Assembly: GCA_905178155.1 (NCBI GenBank)
Contig: CAJINV010000003.1
Span: 6,291,985-6,355,984, forward strand
Length of the DNA stretch: 64,000 nt
Direction of reading: 5' to 3'
Origin: Amoebophrya sp. A120
Lineage: Eukaryota; Sar; Dinophyceae; Syndiniales; Amoebophryaceae
In this document: piece after piece, positions 1-14,227 of the stretch
Numbering within the stretch: the stretch's first letter is position 1
Layout of the letters: each line of letters starts with the position of its first letter
Notes under the pieces: generated by a model
What the model was told of the DNA's origin: nothing
The model's input: the letters and a program-made list of their open reading frames with translations, nothing else
Database searches by the model: none
Program-made: the position numbers and the translations under genes

Positions 1-360
1 TTTCCCTGGCAGAATCCGAAAGCAGCACGAGGGAACAAAGTCTAGCGCTGGAGGTTGTTGACCTGTGTACCACGATTCACGAATCACAATCAACACGATT
101 TAGAACTTACTTGAACACAGCTCTCTTTCTTCCGCTTTCGACATTTAAAGCGTTCCGCGCCCGCTCGTAAGTGAGCAACTAGCCTCGAGCGGAAGGACTC
201 AAAGGGTCCCCCGTTCCACAGCTAGAGTGACAGAGTATACAGCCTTAGGGCGAAGAGAGATTTTTGAGGTTCTGTTCAAAGCAAGCACACGGGTTTGATC
301 ATATAGCGTCTATGACCGATTGTCTCTTCTCGAGGAAGCTACGCACGCTTCGTAGATTCT

Positions 361-1242
361 TTAATCCTCCTCTTCATCGGCGTTGATGTTGAAGTAGCGG
401 AGCTCGTAGGTCTTGCGGCTCGGAGCGACGACGTGCAAAAAATCGCGCAGCTGCTGCTTCTTCAAGTACTTCTTGGTCAGGTACTTCAAGTATCTCTTGG
501 AGAACGGCAGTTCCGCATTGACGGTAATCTTGCTCTTGTCCCGAGTGATCTGTGATTTTTAAAAGTTGGTTATTGGCGAAATATCCCACTGAAGTTTTGG
601 TTCATTTCAATTTCTTCGCGTTGTACTGTCTGCACTACTCAAAAAATTTCGGACTCACGGAGCGCACGTGACATTTCCACATACTCGCGGAGCGCGCGTT
701 AACGACTCACGGAGCGTGCGTTATACTGTGCGCAGCGCAGTACAAAAACCGTATCGCAACGCCTTGATTGGGACACACAAACTTTGCGCATCAGCTTCAC
801 GCTGCTAATGATCTATCTGACTCTGCTACTCTCACATCGAAATAGTAGGAAATACATGCTTGTACCTTCACTTTGTCGCCGAGGTTTCCGGTTTTGTTGT
901 TGACCTTGATGCGATCCTTGAAGAATTGCTCGAGGCCCGCCGGGTCCATAATGTTGTCATCGACAGGCTGTTGGCAGTCCACCACAAAGGCAACCTGTTT
1001 GCAAAGATGTTTCAGTGATTCTTTTTGAGTTGTACAACACTTCAGAGCTTTTTGAGTTCAGTGATACTTTTTAAGTAGTTCTGGACAGATATAATGCAGA
1101 GGATCACGACTCATACATCATCCTGCGTCGCATGACCAAATAAACTAACACTGCACCAGGAGCAATTTCACACAAAAAAAAGTGATACGTTGACTTTCTT
1201 GCCCTTGGCGACGGACTTCTTCTTGAGGCCCTTAATCGTCAT
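361..1242 (-). CDS. RPL22: 60S ribosomal protein eL22
   Basis: Large-subunit ribosomal protein, cytosolic. Three exons: 1242-1189, 994-866 and 549-361, with canonical GT-AG introns; together 372 nt, giving 123 residues, the usual eL22 length. The N-terminus [16 protein letters not shown] is strongly basic. The middle carries the VAFVVDC...[17 protein letters not shown] stretch and the C-terminus has [23 protein letters not shown], followed by the family's YELRYF and acidic DEEED tail. ATG at 1242 is the first in-frame Met of the basic leader. The two introns are 194 and 316 nt with no inverted repeats, so they are ordinary introns unlike those later in the window. The identification is secure. 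Confidence 0.95.
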
Positions 1243-2807
1243 TTTGTGTGATGCTTTGTGTGCTAGAACTCTCTACTACTCTTCCGTAGGCTCGTGCGTC
1301 CCTGTTGAGAATCAAAAGACAAATAATTCGATAACAGGAATCGAAACAGGCAGCAAATGGGATCGTGTCAGACAATTTAGAACAATCTACGCCATGATCG
1401 GAACGCATCTCTTCATAGATCCTCCACAAATATCATTTCGGGCAGAACAAGTGGATCGACCTCGATCCTCTGTCGTGACCATCATGATGATCGTCATTTC
1501 CATTGACCAGGGGATCGTTCGGTTTTGATGAAGATCGACTTTGATTTACATTGAGGTAGGGATCATGTCTCTGTGGGGCTTCTCAATTCCGAGATCTAAG
1601 CAAAGCCAAAACTTCCATCCTCAGTCCAGCATTTGGATCTAGATTTTAGCGCAGCTTCATTTTTTGATCATCAGTAAAATCTCGCCGCACGGATCTTTCG
1701 GCTTTCGATTAAACTTCCCGAGAAAGACCGATTCCCTCTGAATGTTTTCAAGCACGAGATCGAAAGAACAAATCAGACTACCTCAGAAAAACGACTTTTT
1801 TTGTGTCGCCGATCCTACGGTCGCTGGATACAAAATACACTGGAATCAAAATTTCAACCCTTCTCTTTTTATCCTCAGACACTTGATTTCGAAAGGAAGA
1901 TCCCAAAACAAGAAGTGGAAGTCCATGTCTCTGCTGTGAAAAAAACATCCAACCATTTATAATTGGGGCGGGAAAAACAAAAAAAAGTGAGTAGTTCGAC
2001 AGAGCTTCTCCATTTCCGTTGAGAAAAAAATAAATTCTCACGACTGAACACGATTGCGTTATAAAATTCTTTAAATTCCGTATCGGTCCTCGTTTTCATC
2101 TATCAGTACAGGATGGCTAAAGCATCTCCTGTGAAAACGGCGGACTCTACTGTGGAAGCGACGCACTCGCCAGCGTATTGTCCTCCTGGGCGCACTCCTT
2201 GAGAAGCTTGTCGCTTCGCGAGGTCCTCCTTCAATCCCTCGCGTCGACACTAGTCTAGTCGTGAGGACAATGACAACGACAAGCCATTGCTAGACCCCGT
2301 TCCAATAAAACTAGGTGTTCTGCCACTTCTCAAGCCGATTCTTCGGGTCTCTCTCCACACGGTCTCCGGCGCAAACGCAATGCTAGCAAAGTATAAAAAA
2401 CTCATCAAAGTGAAAATCGAAAAAAAAAAGGTAGAACGGCAAAGCCCTCGTGTAGTCCATTGACACTCCGAGGCCATGACATCTGCCGCTGTCTTCAACA
2501 TACAGGAGTAAACAAGTACAGTTGTAGTAGTAAATAGGATAAACCCGAACTTTTTAAAATTTTAGCTTTGAAGATGTGATAAAGAGTCGACGTAATTGAA
2601 ACCTTCAGTTCGCAAGTTTGACAGTGTGTGTCGTGGAGGTCCTGGTAATAGAGTCACCCCCTTGTAACTGCCCTATCCGTGCTCCCCGCGATGGCGCACT
2701 CCGAGTGTAGAGTCGTAAAACAACCTTTTCTCAGGATCTCGTTTGTTTTTAGGTGTCGTCGTGTCGTGCGATGTTTTTCTTCCGCGCTCATCAGCGCCTT
2801 CGCCTCT
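1243..2807. other. Intergenic, eL22 to ARF
   Basis: About 1.56 kb between the start of the eL22 gene and the stop of the ARF gene. Short open frames on both strands have no family features and AT-rich low-complexity codons. It presumably holds the eL22 promoter and the ARF 3' UTR. I see no RNA gene or repeat here. Confidence 0.6.
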
Positions 2808-6078
<3,271 letters not shown>

Positions 6079-9000
6079 TTAAAAAAGGTTTCCTCTTACG
6101 ACTGAATCCCCCACTTCCGGTCTTCGAGGATCAGGGCGCGGTCGGTGATCATCGCGGGCAACAACTCGTCGCAGGCTCGAAGAGCGCTCCCCTCTTCTGC
6201 TGGCGGACCCCCGACTTTTCCGATTGGATGGGGGACTGCCCGGCTCGCTTTGAATTGGGGTTAATAATTGAGGAGATTGCGAAGGCACCGCGGCGCCTGA
6301 GTCTCCCATCGGACTAAAACCCACGCTCCTGGCTCTCTCCCACCGTTCAATGGCGTGACCCCGCTGTGTCCGTTTGTTCCGGTTATATTCCTCTAAAGAC
6401 ATCGCTCGAAACGCAGGGGGGAGGCCAGCTACATCTCCCCTGCTGCTGCCGGACGCCGGCCCGGAGCTGGGCGGCGTGGCACCGCTCTTTGGGGTCATCG
6501 GGCCCTTTCCTGAATTTGCACCCGACGGCGTGCCCTTTCTGGCACTGCGTGGCGTCCCCGCTGTAAAGCCTCCGTGCCCGTTTGGAGTATTCGCCGCTGA
6601 GCCCACACTGTTTTCTTCTGGCAGCTGCATCATTGCCACGGGGAAGAACTTCGTCCCAAGTGCGTGCTGCAGTCGTCGGGTTGCGTCCCAGGCCGAGCGG
6701 GGCCCATCATCTCTCGTCCCTGGCTGGAGCGTTCCCAGAACGCCGATACCATCGGCGCCAAGGGAAAACCGGCAGGTTGTGTGGCCGTCTTGTTGGCACC
6801 GGCGCAACACGTCAGCCAGGGCCAGCAGGTGCGTGAAAACGTCGTATCCGCTCTGCAGCAGCAGATTCGAGTACAAGTTTGCGTTGAAAACCACACTGGC
6901 CCACGGTTGAGAGATCAGGGCCCAGCCGAGATACTGTGACTGCGCACGTGCCAAACGCAGCTCTCGAGTAATTTCCTCCTGCTCCAGTTCCTCCTGCGTA
7001 GCCACGTCTTCCTGCACCGGCTGCGCAAAATGCTCCTGTGCCACATTCGCTGTATGACCCACCTGAAATTGCACTTGCTGGAAGGGAAAACCGTCTGCTG
7101 CTTGCTCGGCCAGAACGCTCGACAAATTCGCATAAAACTGCTCATCTGCGAGTTTTCTCTGTAGATTCAAGCTGCCGCCCGTGACCCCCTCCCACATGTG
7201 CACGCGGAAGACAAACGGATTCGCGGGGGTGTAGTATAATGGCGTTGTCTCGTCTGTTGGATCGAGCCTCGTATTCTGGACAATCTGCTGGATCAACGAA
7301 AAAACCGCACGCATTCCGGCGATATCGCACGTGTTCCTTGGATCGTCGTCCTGGTGGTTTTGCACGATTTCGTTCAGCCCGCTGGTTATATCCAAACCGG
7401 AAAACGTCTGCGGATAGTTCGTTAGATGGTTTCTCACGTCAACCGCCCACCTGACATCGGCGCCGCAGGCGGTCTGACGCCTGACCGTGAGTAACACGGT
7501 CGGACCGGAGTTCCGGTGTTTCTGTGGAACCGCCCGGTGCTCCGAGGTGTAGAAACCTTTAACTAGCAGCTTCTGCAGTTCCGACCCACCCAAACTGGTG
7601 ATATCGCCTGGACGCGAAGCAACATACATGTAGCCCAACACCATGCTGCCCCACACACTTCCGCTGTACCTCCTACTGCTGGTCTGGGGCGCAACGGACG
7701 ACACCGGTGCCACAAGCTCCCGGCTGTGACTGTGGGCGCCCCGCGAGGTGTTGGCAGTTCTGTTTTCCTTGCATTTCGCGCTGCCCCACTTCCGGAAGCG
7801 GCTCGACGGTCGTCGGCTGGAGGCTGAAGATGCGCACGAATCCAAGGAAGGTTCGCGCCCACCGTAGGCCGCCGGCTTGATCGGGGAGGGTTTTGGAGAC
7901 TCATCGCGGGTGTGCTGCTTGAAGCGGCGCGCCATCGCGATGTGTGCCCGGTCGGACAGCCAATCTTGCAAGAAGCCAGTGGTGCTTGCGTAGAGCTCGA
8001 GGATTTTTTCCTTCACCGGACGAAGGACGAGCAGGTCGTGTTCGGAAACACTCGCCTGTCGCTCCCACTGCGCGTTTGCCAACGCGGTGGTCAGCTCTGT
8101 CGGTAGCTCCACCACGCCAGACAGCGCTTTGACCGCCGCGTCCTGTCTTGCCGTGCTTCGCTCATCGTGCTCCGCGCGCCAGCCCGCGAAATGACAGTAT
8201 CCCAGCTTGACTTCCTTGCTCAACGCCCACTGCCCGACGTCTTGTTTGTCACTTCCAAACTTGGACCCCCACCACATTTCCAGAAACATTTGCATCACGT
8301 TGTCGGTCTCCTGTGGCGTTGGTGTGTGATCCGCTTCCTGAATTTGTAGGATCAGGTTCTGCAGATACCTGCGCTGGTCGTGGTTTCGCGTAGTAGCTCG
8401 CCTATCATGTTCAAAATCGTCGGAGAAGCCAAGCTTCGGATTTACTTCGCTAGTCATGGAGACTCGGCGACAGTGTTTCGACCTCGCAAAGCGACGCCAG
8501 TTCCGATTCCAGACTTGCAAGGCCGGAGTGTAATGCATTTGAGAACTAGTACGCAAGAACTTTTGCAAAGTCGCGCGCGCATCGTCCAGAGACTCGTTAT
8601 GAGGCACTTGTGTGGACAAGATTTCCGGTGGCGAGTACAGCTCTCGGATGACTGTCGCCAGACCCGTCGCTTGACTTCCACCGACCAGACCTAGAAGTCC
8701 TCCGACGAGGCCCTTATCCTCGGACGTGTTTAGCAGGCTTTTGTTGAATGCCCGCACCCGCTCAGCCTGTTGCGCGGTCAGGGTCGCGTCCGCCAGGTTC
8801 CCCAGCTTGGGAATCAACACCTGCCGCAGCCACGCCAAAAAGTTCGGAAGAAAGCCCTCCTCCTCGAGCTGCTCCGCCTGTGACCGCAGCTCCGTTTGCA
8901 CGTAATGTCCTTCGCGTGTGCCGGTTCCCTTTGGCGACTCGACTCCAAGCAGGGCCCTCTCGCGCTCTTCGCGCTCCCCGATGCCTTTCAGCACGTCTTC

Positions 9001-10098
9001 CAAGAGCCAGGTCAACGCCAGCGTGTCCGCGTTGTAGTGCAACTTCTCCGCCAGTGTAGCTTGTGCCATAGTATGCACTCTGTCTAGATCCCGAAGCGCC
9101 ATGTACACACTTCGTCGCGGGGAGATCGGCGTGGTCCCATCCGGGAGCGTGGCCGGCCCGTCCCCGTCGTCGAAGACCGAACCGTTATCGAGCCAGGGAC
9201 GCGTCGTGGGCTCCCTCGTGGAAAACGTCCGCCACGAGTCGCGCCACAGCCTCCAGGCGTCCAGGTCCGTCCGGGGATCCGGATCCGCCGTTTGCGGATA
9301 GTAATCTTCGTCCACCGGCGGCCTGGCAGCATCTTCGTGCACGACGACCCCCTGGAAGACCTGGGCAAACTGCTTTCGCAACGTCAACAGCTGTCTCTCC
9401 ACTCCGTCCTTCGCGGGTGCGAGCTTGCCCGCGATGCCCGTCCCGGCGGCGGCTGTCGCGATGTGTCTCAGTCCTGCTGCCAGCGCATCATAGTTTTTCA
9501 AAACCTTCGAGAGCTTCAGCAGCGGCGGAAGCCCGCCGGCCTCTTGCGCCATTTTCACCCGCAGGCTTGGGTCCATGTGCTCCCGGGAGTATTCCTCGAA
9601 GGACCGGCCAGCAAAGTAGCGAAGACCGGAGTACGCGAGCTCGCGCACCATCTTTCCCTTTTCCTCGTCGCCCTGGCCCTCAGCATACCGGACGGCGTCC
9701 GAAATCAGGAGCTGATACGCCCAGTGCTCGTGTCCGTTGATGGGCTGAGGCTTTTCTTTTTCAGCCCGCGGGGTGGTCCTGCTCGAGTCTCTGTGTACCA
9801 AAATGGCGGGGGACACCACAGAGCCAGAACTGCCAGAGCTACCGGCGCTCAGCACACCATTCGCTGGCGAGGTGCTGCTGCTGGGCAACCGCGTGACCAA
9901 ATATTGCCGCCAGTCAATCTTCTCTTTCACGCTCCTGCTTCCCAGCGGCGTTGGCGTGCGGGACATGGGGATGTCAACATCTTCCGGGCTGTCGCCCGTC
10001 TCGATTGCAGGGGGTCGGCGGCTACCCTGGCGACTGCCTTCAACAGGCAGACTCACCGTGGTGGCGAACACGACTGCTTGCAAAAAAAGCGCCATCAT
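6079..10098 (-). CDS. Large single-exon protein of unknown function, possible signal peptide
   Basis: An uninterrupted frame of 1339 residues from the tandem ATGs at 10098/10095 to TAA at 6079. The frame is open for a little way upstream, but without an ATG, so 10098 is the best start. The N-terminus MMALFLQAVVFATTVSLP is hydrophobic and then turns basic, which suggests a signal peptide. The central 1000 residues are mixed helical sequence with charged stretches. The last 200 residues are rich in Ser, Pro, Gly and Arg and look disordered, ending VVRGNLF. I do not recognise any family. Codon use is GC-rich in third position, like the other genes here. Overlapping plus-strand frames between 6366 and 10183 are shadows. 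Absence of introns over 4 kb is unusual for this window. Confidence 0.75.
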   Translation of the reverse strand: MMALFLQAVVFATTVSLPVEGSRQGSRRPPAIETGDSPEDVDIPMSRTPTPLGSRSVKEKIDWRQYLVTRLPSSSTSPANGVLSAGSSGSSGSVVSPAILVHRDSSRTTPRAEKEKPQPINGHEHWAYQLLISDAVRYAEGQGDEEKGKMVRELAYSGLRYFAGRSFEEYSREHMDPSLRVKMAQEAGGLPPLLKLSKVLKNYDALAAGLRHIATAAAGTGIAGKLAPAKDGVERQLLTLRKQFAQVFQGVVVHEDAARPPVDEDYYPQTADPDPRTDLDAWRLWRDSWRTFSTREPTTRPWLDNGSVFDDGDGPATLPDGTTPISPRRSVYMALRDLDRVHTMAQATLAEKLHYNADTLALTWLLEDVLKGIGEREERERALLGVESPKGTGTREGHYVQTELRSQAEQLEEEGFLPNFLAWLRQVLIPKLGNLADATLTAQQAERVRAFNKSLLNTSEDKGLVGGLLGLVGGSQATGLATVIRELYSPPEILSTQVPHNESLDDARATLQKFLRTSSQMHYTPALQVWNRNWRRFARSKHCRRVSMTSEVNPKLGFSDDFEHDRRATTRNHDQRRYLQNLILQIQEADHTPTPQETDNVMQMFLEMWWGSKFGSDKQDVGQWALSKEVKLGYCHFAGWRAEHDERSTARQDAAVKALSGVVELPTELTTALANAQWERQASVSEHDLLVLRPVKEKILELYASTTGFLQDWLSDRAHIAMARRFKQHTRDESPKPSPIKPAAYGGREPSLDSCASSASSRRPSSRFRKWGSAKCKENRTANTSRGAHSHSRELVAPVSSVAPQTSSRRYSGSVWGSMVLGYMYVASRPGDITSLGGSELQKLLVKGFYTSEHRAVPQKHRNSGPTVLLTVRRQTACGADVRWAVDVRNHLTNYPQTFSGLDITSGLNEIVQNHQDDDPRNTCDIAGMRAVFSLIQQIVQNTRLDPTDETTPLYYTPANPFVFRVHMWEGVTGGSLNLQRKLADEQFYANLSSVLAEQAADGFPFQQVQFQVGHTANVAQEHFAQPVQEDVATQEELEQEEITRELRLARAQSQYLGWALISQPWASVVFNANLYSNLLLQSGYDVFTHLLALADVLRRCQQDGHTTCRFSLGADGIGVLGTLQPGTRDDGPRSAWDATRRLQHALGTKFFPVAMMQLPEENSVGSAANTPNGHGGFTAGTPRSARKGTPSGANSGKGPMTPKSGATPPSSGPASGSSRGDVAGLPPAFRAMSLEEYNRNKRTQRGHAIERWERARSVGFSPMGDSGAAVPSQSPQLLTPIQSEPGSPPSNRKSRGSASRRGERSSSLRRVVARDDHRPRPDPRRPEVGDSVVRGNLF

Positions 10099-11907
10099 TG
10101 AAATATTTTCTATATCGGAGGCGGTGCTGTCACCTAGAAAGCAAAAGCTAATCAATATCACGTTCACTTCAAGCGGACAATGAAAGGATTGCTTAGCAAA
10201 TCTATCTGGAGAATTGCTGCAGCTTTGCTTGTTGCAAAACGAACTACTTTACTGGAACTAATTGTACAACTGGAACAAGGAGGTTTCCTAATTTGAATGA
10301 AAATGCTAATTGATCGCTTTGGATGGCAAAGTCGAATTCCAACTAAGTAGTGAAGGTGCAATCTAATTGATTCGAATCCGAGAACGTAAACTCTTAATGC
10401 AATAGGAATTGATCGCTTTGGATGGCAAAGTCGAATTCCAACAAGTGAAGGTACAATCTAATTAATTTGACTCCGACAACGTAAACTCTTGATGCAATAG
10501 GGATTGTTCTAATTTTGCAGATGATGCTTCAATCGGTTTCTAATTTTTCAGAGAGAGATAAATAAGAGCTATCAAGGTGCAAGTGTGCTGGGCTGCCCAA
10601 AGCAATGCGTCTGCTGAGATTTTCGGAGTCACAAGTTGGGAACTTCCTGGAACTGGTTTTGATGAGTAGACAAAGCGATGACCTAAATATTCTCGTCAAG
10701 CGTTCAGACACTTCTAGGGAATTTCTAAAGTTTTTCCGTAGGGAAACACCGATTTTCTCTTCGATTCGGGCTGTTGTCACATTTTGCCTCTGAGTCATGA
10801 TCCTCGCCATTTGAATTTACTGTACTTCTTATCGATCAAGGGCTTTTTCTGTCATTTTTGAAGTCCGGATCTCTTGACGACTTTGTCGTAGTCACTACGA
10901 CAGACCGATTCGCCACCAATTGATACTGCGTACCGATCTTTTTATCTTCGGTGTCGATTCGATTTTGCTATAATTTTCAGCTTTAGAAGATCTTGATCTT
11001 ATCATCTCAAATTCATTTTACAAATTGAAATTTCTCTATGTGAAGTGAATGCAGCTCGACTACGCACGGAACGCTTTACATCCCCCAGTGGTGATAACAG
11101 GAGTTTGTGTTTGCAGGATCATCCTGAGATTTTGGTTCTAGGGCTACTAGCGGTGCGCGTTCCAGCTTGAAACTCAAACGGTTTAAATCATACTGCAACT
11201 GCCGTCAAGGCAATCACATGGGGGTAGTCTACTGCGATTCACAACGTTAATCTACAAGGTTTAGACTTCGCGCCGAAAACAAAAAACAGCTACAGCGTAC
11301 GATATGCTTATTGTACAAGAATCCAGACGCAGAGAACTTCTTCGTAGGTATCATATCAAAGCCCGTCTACCTCTTTTGACGCATGTTTCCTGTACGGAGG
11401 GTGAAGCAGCTATGATAGATATTGCGTTTGACGTCAGCGGCCGTGATATCCGAATTCGTATTTCTACTTGCATCTCTTTCTGAAAAATCATATTGATTAC
11501 GATACGAGCCAGTGGCGGCAGCGCTGTGTGTAAGAGTGAAAACGATAGTATTTTTAGTACCCAGAAAATCAAACAGTACTTGTATGAGTGAAAGTCAAAA
11601 CCGCAAGGAATGCTATTGCGAAATAAGAAACACTGTAAAAAATCCCTGTCTACTTGGGTAGCTCCTGACTTTACTGCTGACATGTTCCACTACGAGTACC
11701 GCTTTCCTCACGGTACGGTATGTGTTCTGATGGAATTGTTAGGTCAGCAAAGAAGGCGGAAGCTGAAGTGAACTCCGAGAAAGCAAAAGACGAGAAGCGC
11801 ATGTATGACACAGCTGAGGGCACAGGGTTGGAGGGGAGAAGGAGAACAAAAAGCAAATGTAGTAGAACAAGCTGGGCACCCGCACCATCCAAAATACTTA
11901 ACAGTTT
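10099..11907. other. Intergenic, contains a two-copy tandem repeat
   Basis: AT-rich sequence upstream of the 1339-residue gene. It contains the tandem duplication listed separately at 10310-10506. Frames on both strands are short and without motifs. No tRNA or other RNA gene was recognised. Confidence 0.55.
10310..10506. repeat. Two-copy tandem repeat, period 99 bp
   Basis: The segment beginning TTGATCGCTTTGGATGGCAA at 10310 recurs at 10409, followed in both copies by GTCGAATTCCAAC, then GTGAAGGT.CAATCTAATT and ACGTAAACTCTT.ATGCAATAGG. The copies differ by a few substitutions and a small indel. Non-coding; function unknown. Confidence 0.85.
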
Positions 11908-13369
11908 TCAGATCATTTTGGGCCCCTTGCGTCTTTGCTTGTTTTGCCCCTGGCGCTCCTTCATATAGTCGTTTTGCTCCCGTGCTAGGATGGCGCGCTC
12001 GTCTTGTATGTACTCGTCCAGCTGAGACTTGATCAACTTCACCTCCGTTCGGTCAATGCCCATGTCGCGCCAGTCGGCGTCCGTGAGGCGGCGGATTTTC
12101 TCGAACGTTAGCCGCGCGCGCCGAAACTGCCCCGAAAGCCGACCCAGGTTGATTGCCCGCAAAAACTGGGTCGCACGAGCCACCTTCAGCTGTTCCGCAA
12201 CGGCGTCGCGCCGCGAGCTATTATTGTCCACCTTGTACAGCTTGCCTTGTTGCCTGTTTTATAGAAAAATCCACAAGAACTGGTCGATCATGATTGAAAC
12301 ATTGAAGGAACAAGCAAAGTAAAAAACGTTTCTCCATCACATGTTGAATGTTGCACTTGCACGCCACGAAAATCAATCTACACGCCTGTGCACTAAGAAA
12401 AAAACACACTATGGCAGCATGGCATTGGCACATGTGGAAAACACGACCAGCTGCTACTTCTCTACTCAAACAAAAGCTTGTTCTACAGGTTTTTATATTC
12501 AGTACGCTGTTCGCTCGTTCTGGGCCTTTTCAATGACGCGAGAAGCCTGGTCCTGGATCCAGAGCTCGGCCGCGATCGCGGTACGCTGCGTCAATCCCGT
12601 TCGGTGTCCGACGAAACTCATGTTCCACACTTCGGCCCGGCCGTACTCCAAATTCTCACTGTGAATGATGCCCTTGTCGGCCGGAATGCGTTTTTTCAGG
12701 CGCTTCACGTAGTCCTGCACCGCGATTACTTTCAGGCGGTACCGCACGGTGAGAATCAAGGGAACGACCACCAGCATCGTCCCCAAAATCGCGAGGACCA
12801 TCACCGGAACCATATCGCCCAAGACCATGTTCATCACAAAAATCAGACCGCACAGTATGGCAAAACCTGAAAAAAATTTGGATCGACGAGATACACTCTG
12901 TAGCCTGGAGGAAACAAAGAACGACAACGAGGAACAGGAAAACACAGCGAAATAATTCTTGACGAACGTACATACTGACATTTGATTCATGCTCCCTTGG
13001 AGGACACAAAAATCCGTGATGAAAAAAAAGAACTGACAAGTAGAGTGTACCGAGAAATGATGCGACGTTGACGGCGGCCATCTGGACTTTCGCCACCGAG
13101 TTCAGTTCGTCAACAGTCTCTTCCAGCCTCTGATCATACTCGTACCCCGGAGGCAATACGAACTTCGCGTTTCCGTCCGAGCAACCATCGAAACCCCAGG
13201 GCCATTGGGTACGCGGGGTGAACCCGAGCATGACGGACTCCGGCACACTGATAATGCGCACGCCGTCATCGCGCTGGACCGGGCCTCGGTTCTGCTTCGA
13301 AAAGCGCTTCCGCAGCTGCTTCACCTCCTCTGCCGGATTGCTGCCTTTCACCGGCTCGGAGGCCGCCAT
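11908..13369 (-). CDS. Two-helix membrane protein with C-terminal SAM-like segment
   Basis: Three exons, 13369-13051, 12866-12506 and 12253-11908, with GT-AG introns; 1026 nt, 341 residues. ATG at 13369 begins MAASEPVKGSNPAEE. Residues about 1-95 are soluble and contain a run of charged residues. Residues about 98-145 form two closely spaced hydrophobic helices (NVASFLGFAILCGLIFV and VMVLAILGTMLVVVPLILTV), which come together only after exon 1-exon 2 splicing, supporting the join. The C-terminal 200 residues are helical and basic, with LTDADWRDMGIDRTEVKLI resembling a SAM-type helix bundle. I do not recognise a named family. A membrane-anchored protein with a long cytosolic tail is the most that can be said. 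Confidence 0.78.
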
Positions 13370-14227
13370 CTGATCTTGCGAAAAGCTGCACCCCCTTTGT
13401 TTCAAAAAAAAAAGGCCGGCGTTCGAAAGTACTAGAGAATTTTCGTATTCGTATTGTGCCTGGAGACTGAGAGTGAAACGAAAACAAGGGACAAATCAAC
13501 TTCAAACAATCGAAAAGAAAACTAGTAGTAGTGACAAAAAAGGGAACGGAGAGGTCCTGCCTTTGTGCGAGAAACCGTGGGGAAAATTCTGAAATTCAAT
13601 ACGACTGTGCGGTGACGGTCGGCCGTCAGGTCACAAAAAAAATGCGAGAGCTGGAACGAATGCTACGGCGGCGCACGAATTCGTACGAGGTTTTCTATCT
13701 AGGCCTATCTGAGGCGCACGATGAAACCGATAGATTAATTGCAGGACGAAGAGGACGATTGGTATTACATCGAGTGCGTACGAACTCGAAGATCCCACGA
13801 AAAGTGCAACTCGTTCATTGTGGAACACCGTGATACTGACTGAACTTCTCTCTGGGAGACCAGAACGAGATATGTTCGTTCTGTATCTGTACCCTAATTT
13901 TGACGATGATAATAATTACGGTGGTACGCGGAAAGGAGTCAAACCAGTTCTCATTTTTATTTTCTCACTGACTATTTGAAATTGTTCACTTTATTGTAAG
14001 CGAAATGATAATGAACATGATACATACAGAACAAAGTACGAAAACGAAATGCTGCAGGTGCTAGGTCTGTCACTATATTTTTCCGGTATGATTTTGAAAG
14101 TCATTAGGTATCACAGTGTTTTGTCTCCAGAACAAAAATCACTGCTTGAGCTGACAAGCAATGAATTTGCTTCCAATCATGCTGGCCGTTCCAAACTCCG
14201 CGAAAAACAGGCCTGGCTTGGCTCGAT
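13370..14227. other. Intergenic
   Basis: About 0.86 kb between the start of the two-helix membrane gene and the stop of the giant helical gene. Only short frames without motifs; AT-rich around 13860-14050. Nothing identified. Confidence 0.55.

Noticed and set aside
9292-10101. Plus-strand open frame of 269 residues
   Set aside because: Lies opposite the 1339-residue gene; composition is that of a reverse-strand shadow and there is no motif.
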